DNA of 64,000 nucleotides, taken from JACRCG01 sp964524835. GTDB taxonomy: Bacteria; Desulfobacterota; Desulfuromonadia; Geobacterales; Pseudopelobacteraceae. The position numbers were made by a program, and so were the translations under genes. The stretch is taken from positions 1 through 64,000 of the forward strand of contig CAZGEG010000005.1 in assembly GCA_964524835.1 (NCBI GenBank). The letters run 5' to 3'. Shown here in pieces: positions 60,929 to 64,000 of the stretch. The first letter of the stretch is position 1, and the number at the start of each line of letters is the position of its first letter. The notes under the pieces are model-generated. The model saw only the letters and a list, made by a program, of their open reading frames with translations. It had not been told where the DNA came from and made no database searches.

Positions 60929-61441
60929 ATGGCAGCAAAAGATACGGAAGAGAAAACGTGCATGCCGGCCGAACAACAGACAGAGCACCGGTGGCTGCAG
61001 AAGTTCGTCGGCGAGTGGACCTATGAGACCGAAGCGCAGATGGAACCGGGCAAGCCCCGTGAAAAATTCACGGGGAGCGAACTTGTGCGTTCGCTCGGCG
61101 AGCTCTGGATTCTGGCCGAGGGAAAGGGCGAGATGCCCGGAGGCGGCACGGCAGCGATGATGCTGACGCTCGGCTATGACCCGCAGAAGAAACGTTACGT
61201 GGGGACATGGGTCGGTTCGATGATGACCCACCTGTGGATATACGACGGCGTGCTGGACGCTGGAGGGAAAACGCTGATACTCAGCACTGAAGGCCCCGAC
61301 ATGTCCGTCGAAGGGAAACTGGCGAAGTACCGGGACGTATACGAATTCAGGAGTGACGACCACCGGACCCTGACGTCTCACTATTTGGGTGATGATGGAA
61401 CGTGGCAGGTCATGATGACGTCCAGCTATCGGCGGAAATAA
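60929..61441 (+). CDS. DUF1579-family protein
   Basis: 170 aa from ATG 60929 (GGGAGATGATTTT). Landmarks LQKFVGEWTYETEAQMEPGK, GGTAAMMLTLGYDPQKKRYV and GTWVGSMMTHLWIYDGVLDA match DUF1579, a lipocalin-like barrel of unknown function. Often seen beside VOC-family genes, as here. Confidence 0.88.
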   Translation: MAAKDTEEKTCMPAEQQTEHRWLQKFVGEWTYETEAQMEPGKPREKFTGSELVRSLGELWILAEGKGEMPGGGTAAMMLTLGYDPQKKRYVGTWVGSMMTHLWIYDGVLDAGGKTLILSTEGPDMSVEGKLAKYRDVYEFRSDDHRTLTSHYLGDDGTWQVMMTSSYRRK

Positions 61442-61445
61442 TGGG

Positions 61446-61640
61446 CGGATGATGCGGCGGGATGGGGGACAGGCTGATGCGTAGCTGCTGAACGTCGGAA
61501 TCTATCTGGTCCAGTACCCCGCAGATTTTCACCTTCTGCTCGTCGGTGGCGCCAACCTTCTTCAGGGAATCGTTCACATGCTCCTTCAGTTGCCCGGCAT
61601 GATCGCCATGAGACCCACCTTTTTTTGCATGCCGACACCT
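61446..61640 (-). pseudogene. Possible remnant of a small exported metal-sensor-like gene
   Basis: In the 347-base stretch after the DUF1579 gene, the minus strand encodes GDHAGQLKEHVNDSLKKVGA and TDEQKVKICGVLDQIDSDVQ, which look like a Spy/ZraP-like helical core. The N-terminal signal peptide and the C-terminus are missing or out of frame. I consider it a decayed gene; it may also be chance. The rest of the stretch (61641-61788) holds nothing I recognise. Confidence 0.3.
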
Positions 61641-61788
61641 CACACGGCATCTGCCTGAGATTGCTGTTCAGGCGTCGCAGAATTATGGTAAAATGTAATC
61701 CCGGAAAAAGAAGTACCGTGTGCAACTGACGGAGGCGGGTGTAACATGAGACCTGCGGAAGGTATCGTCAGCATCAGGGAGGTTCATC

Positions 61789-61968
61789 ATGAAAATCAGC
61801 ACAAGGAATCAGGCGAAAGGGATATTTCACATAGTCAAGGGTACGGCCAGGGAGTTTGCCGGCAGGATCAGTTCGAATACGATGCTGGGAGTCAAAGGCA
61901 AATTCGAACGCTTCACCGGTAATGCCCAGAGGAAGATCGGCAAGGCCCAGGGATTCTGCGGGTTATAG
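61789..61968 (+). CDS. CsbD-family stress protein
   Basis: 59 aa from ATG 61789 (GGGAGGTTCATC). Sequence MKISTRNQAKGIFHIVKGTA, then REFAGRISSNTMLGVKGKFE, RFTGNAQRKIGKAQGFCGL: Lys/Gly-rich CsbD-like repeat pattern (KGTAREFAG, KGKFERFTGNAQRKIG). CsbD proteins rise in general stress; mechanism unknown. The double-hairpin repeat copy 2 begins 8 bases after its stop. Confidence 0.75.
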   Translation: MKISTRNQAKGIFHIVKGTAREFAGRISSNTMLGVKGKFERFTGNAQRKIGKAQGFCGL

Positions 61969-61975
61969 TAAGTCT

Positions 61976-62039
61976 GAAGTTGTTTTATGCGTTTTAAAGC
62001 AGAAAACACTTCGTAAACAGTCAAACCCTGTTTATCAGG
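61976..62039. repeat. Double-hairpin repeat, copy 2
   Basis: Imperfect hairpin GAAGTTGTTTTATGC / GCAGAAAACACTTC, then CGTAAACAGTCAAACC and hairpin CCTGTTTATCAGG. It matches copy 1 (16247-16311) in order and most bases, same strand, 45.7 kb away. Confidence 0.75.
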
Positions 62040-62123
62040 ATTATAAACAGAGCACGGATTGCGCCGGCTGACTGAAGCAGCGTATCTAATAATGTGGTAA
62101 AACCCGGAAGGAAGGTGAGTCAG

Positions 62124-62249
62124 ATGACGAACATGAAAGAACTGGAAGCACGCGGGAGAAAAGCTCCGGAGAAAACGTGTCATCCCAGTGTGTGCGTGGG
62201 GGAAACGGTGCCGACCAGTTGCGTATGCCCCGTTACGCCTAAAAAATAA
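62124..62249 (+). CDS. Small Cys-containing peptide
   Basis: 41 aa from ATG 62124 (AAGGAAGGTGAGTCAG): a charged N-terminus MTNMKELEARGRKAPEKT, then CHPSVCVGETVPTSCVCPVT and PKK. Charged leader and Cys/Thr/Ser-rich end resemble peptide precursors that get modified, but no modifying enzyme lies nearby. Coding status is not certain. Confidence 0.5.
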   Translation: MTNMKELEARGRKAPEKTCHPSVCVGETVPTSCVCPVTPKK

Positions 62250-62300
62250 ATCCGCGATGGAAAGCAGACCATAGCGACCGAGAGTGCCTGACGGCAGCGT

Positions 62301-62347
62301 CCGGGCAGCCTGCTGAAGCGTTCAAAAGCTTCAGCCTGGCTGCCCGG
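62301..62347. terminator. Large GC-rich hairpin after the 41-aa peptide
   Basis: CCGGGCAGCC (62301-62310) pairs with GGCTGCCCGG (62338-62347), with an inner CTGAAGC/GCTTCAG stem. No long T run follows, so it is either a terminator or a structured RNA. Confidence 0.5.
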
Positions 62348-62449
62348 TTCGTTTATCTGCACTTTTCAGCGTCTAAAATGCTGCTCCGGAAACACCCCTT
62401 GTAATGCATTTTCCAGCTTCAGCAACTATGGAGAAGGAGTATACTATAG

Positions 62450-62665
62450 ATGATAGATCAAGGCGGTTGCATGCGCCTGACAGAACAAAAGGGGGTGCCA
62501 GCCATGAGAGCCATGACACCGGGAACGAAGTTGCCCCGCCGCCGGATGAACGCAGCGATGAAAGCCCTGACGGGTAAAAAGCATCGCATGATGATGAACC
62601 ACAACGTGCACGTCATCACCCATCACGGCAAAATTATGGTCGGTCGTAAGGGGCGCAAGGTCTGA
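62450..62665 (+). CDS. Small basic protein of unknown function
   Basis: 71 aa, start ATG 62450 (GAAGGAG 11 bases upstream). Rich in Arg, Lys, His and Met (KLPRRRMNAAMKALTGKKHR; MMMNHNVHVITHHGKIMVGR). Possibly nucleic-acid or metal binding; family not known. Confidence 0.5.
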   Translation: MIDQGGCMRLTEQKGVPAMRAMTPGTKLPRRRMNAAMKALTGKKHRMMMNHNVHVITHHGKIMVGRKGRKV

Positions 62666-62742
62666 AGCGGGTGTGTTTTTACATTCTCTGAAGCGCGTTG
62701 CTTCCCGCATTACGATCTGGGGAAGCAGAGAGGGGGTTCGTC

Positions 62743-62925
62743 ATGTCATCATTCGATCTGAGTTCAAAGGAAGCGGCAGCTCTTGTCACTGCCCTTGAAG
62801 CGTACCTGCCCGATCTGGCCACGGAAAGAGTCGGCACTGACAATCGGGAATGGCATGCGGAACTGAAGGATCAGGAGGCAATTCTCGGCGCAATCCTGAA
62901 TCGCCTCAAAGCCGTAAAGTTCTGA
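62743..62925 (+). CDS. Small helical protein of unknown function
   Basis: 60 aa from ATG 62743 (GAGAGGGGGTTCGTC): SSKEAAALVTALEAYLPDLA and WHAELKDQEAILGAILNRLK. Two amphipathic helices; no family recognised. Confidence 0.6.
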   Translation: MSSFDLSSKEAAALVTALEAYLPDLATERVGTDNREWHAELKDQEAILGAILNRLKAVKF

Positions 62926-62987
62926 AAGCTTCAGTCAGGTTTTGCTTTTTTAGGTTCTCAGTCTGTATGCAGCTTGAGAGAAAGGAA

Positions 62988-63016
62988 CGGGCCACCGGCA
63001 GAAAACCGGCGGCCCG
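62988..63016 (-). terminator. Terminator-like hairpin after the cytochrome P460 gene
   Basis: Minus strand CGGGCCGCCGG, loop, CCGGTGGCCCG with one mismatch, 46 bases after the P460 stop. The T run is weak. Confidence 0.45.
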
Positions 63017-63061
63017 CTGATTCGACGGGGGGGTGGTGATGAGAGGTCGTGAGCACCGTTG

Positions 63062-63676
63062 CTACATGGCCGGTTTGGCGGCGCGCAGTACCGGGTAGTG
63101 CTGGGTAAAGACCCAGTCCTCGGCTGCATTCTGCTGGTGACAGACGTTACAGGCAGCTGTGGCTTGGGCCTTGGCGCTTGCCAGGGCCTTGCCGTCATCC
63201 CCCATAAAGCTGAAATAGGCCCAGTTGCCCGGCTCTTTGGCGAAGCGTTTGGCATCCTTGACGGTAGCCGCGATCCCTACGAACTCACCGGCAAAGTAAC
63301 CGCTGCCGCTGGCGCTGCTCTTTGCTCCCACTCCGGCCAGTTCCTTGACGATAACGGTGCCGTTGGGAAACTTGCCGGTCTTCTTGTAAGCGGCAAAGCT
63401 GGCGGGATCAATGTAGACATGATGGAATTCCGGAAATGCCGCCTTGCCATTGTTCATGTCGTTGGGGGTGACCGGCGCACCGACAAAAACCCATTGCCGG
63501 TAATTCTTGAGCATCAGCAGTTCGCCCTTGGCGGTGTACTTCGCCGCCCCCTGCGCTGCTTCGGCCTGTCCGGCCATGGCAACGGCCATGGCCATGACGA
63601 AGGCGAAAACCAGAAGTGCCGTGATGCTAGCTGATTTTTGACATCTGAATGTTTCCAAGCATTGTTTCTTATCCAT
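63062..63676 (-). CDS. Cytochrome P460-family protein
   Basis: 204 aa from ATG at 63674-63676 (AGGAGGAATC). Signal peptide ending MAGQAEAAQG; P460 body: LKNYRQWVFVGAPVTPNDMN, FPEFHHVYIDPASFAAYKKT, NWAYFSFMGDDGKALA and the C-terminal heme motif CNVCH (AACNVCHQQNAAEDW). The family includes hydroxylamine/NO-oxidising cytochromes with a Lys or Met crosslinked heme; many members, like this one in an anaerobe, have no known job. Confidence 0.9.
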   Translation of the reverse strand: MDKKQCLETFRCQKSASITALLVFAFVMAMAVAMAGQAEAAQGAAKYTAKGELLMLKNYRQWVFVGAPVTPNDMNNGKAAFPEFHHVYIDPASFAAYKKTGKFPNGTVIVKELAGVGAKSSASGSGYFAGEFVGIAATVKDAKRFAKEPGNWAYFSFMGDDGKALASAKAQATAACNVCHQQNAAEDWVFTQHYPVLRAAKPAM

Positions 63677-63921
63677 GATTCCTCCTTTTTTCCGAGTATT
63701 CACCCCTGCTCCCCGTGTCAGAAAGGAATAAGTTTACCACCCATTGGGACTGAATGCAACGTCTGTCTGGCTAATCCGCCGGACGATCAGATTTGCGGGT
63801 GGTTCAACAGTGCGAAATAAGCAGTTTGATCACTTCAATGCGAAGGGCGTTCAATAAACGGCTTTTGAATTAAGTCCGTATCCCGGAGATTTCATACGGG
63901 TCGGGATGGTGTGTCCTGCCG

Positions 63922-64000
63922 CTACTCCTTCAGCTCGAAAGCCACCTTGAGTACAACCTGATATTCAGCGACCTTGCCATCCGGACCGATGTGTCCGCGA
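63922..64000 (-). CDS. Dodecin (C-terminal end; rest beyond the window)
   Basis: The last 25 codons encode RGHIGPDGKVAEYQVVLKVA and FELKE before the TAG at 63922-63924. The GxVxxYQVxLKVxFxL pattern is the final strand of dodecin, a small flavin-binding dodecamer. The 5' part continues past base 64000. Confidence 0.8.
   Translation of the reverse strand, partial: RGHIGPDGKVAEYQVVLKVAFELKE

Noticed and set aside
61827..62183. Minus-strand frame ending SIVFELILPANSLA, resembling the small secreted family tail
   Set aside because: It lacks a signal peptide and the PP pair, and is antisense to the CsbD-like gene and the hairpin repeat; the likeness is most likely chance.

Overview
The window looks like chromosome from a Geobacter-type bacterium (Desulfuromonadia/Geobacterales). 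This rests on the mix of c-type cytochromes, a Rieske/cytochrome b complex, System II cytochrome c maturation (ResB/CcsA), many c-di-GMP and metal genes, GC-rich codon use and GGAGG-type ribosome binding sites. The genus assignment is inference. I saw no rRNA, tRNA, CRISPR array, insertion sequence or prophage.

Layout. From 1 to about 32.4 kb every gene I accept is on the minus strand. At 1-7 kb lies a heavy-metal efflux set: RND pump (cut by the left edge), adaptor, TolC-like outer membrane protein, a His/Cys-rich secreted protein and an EamA transporter with a very His-rich tail. At 7-11 kb are a J-domain protein, a methyltransferase, a diguanylate cyclase, HtpX and a histidine kinase. From 11 to 25 kb runs a long co-directional block: PsiE, P-type ATPase, Tim44-like protein, carbonic anhydrase, PurE, TMEM165/GDT1, a zinc-ribbon protein, two TerC proteins, PGPGW, a monoheme cytochrome, UPF0182, a second shortened Tim44-like protein, an RHH protein and a second HtpX. 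This block is headed at 25.14-25.33 kb by what reads as a promoter, a yybP-ykoY manganese riboswitch and an overlapping intrinsic terminator. Three Mn-exporter-type families (TerC twice, TMEM165) lie downstream, so the block is best read as a manganese and envelope-protein maintenance unit. At 25-32 kb are ccsA/resB, a Cys-rich secreted protein, an ADP-ribosylglycohydrolase, and a Rieske, cytochrome b and pentaheme cytochrome operon.

The right half (32.7-64 kb) is mixed in strand and mostly single genes or pairs: Hpt protein, PEP carboxylase, ZIP transporter, diguanylate cyclase, SDR enzymes, EF-G paralogue, cobalamin adenosyltransferase, an Fe/Mn-SOD-like protein, ferredoxin, peptide deformylase, PQQ-type sugar dehydrogenase, PBP1-type enzyme, uracil salvage (upp-uraA), fatty acid desaturase, bacteriohemerythrin, many small proteins, cytochrome P460 and the end of a dodecin gene. 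Two genes here are visibly broken: a J-domain gene frameshifted at a G7 run (38.9-39.2 kb), and a cytochrome gene at 45.6-46.2 kb that looks like the start of ActA joined to the end of ActE, as if an alternative complex III operon had collapsed.

Most notable signals: the Mn riboswitch heading the TerC/HtpX/UPF0182 block; a family of three small secreted proteins with different Cys/His-rich middles but a shared C-terminal P-[EQ]-V-[FY]-L-x-I-x-x-P-P tail, each beside metal or redox genes; the ActA/ActE scar; and a two-copy double-hairpin repeat at 16.25 and 61.98 kb.
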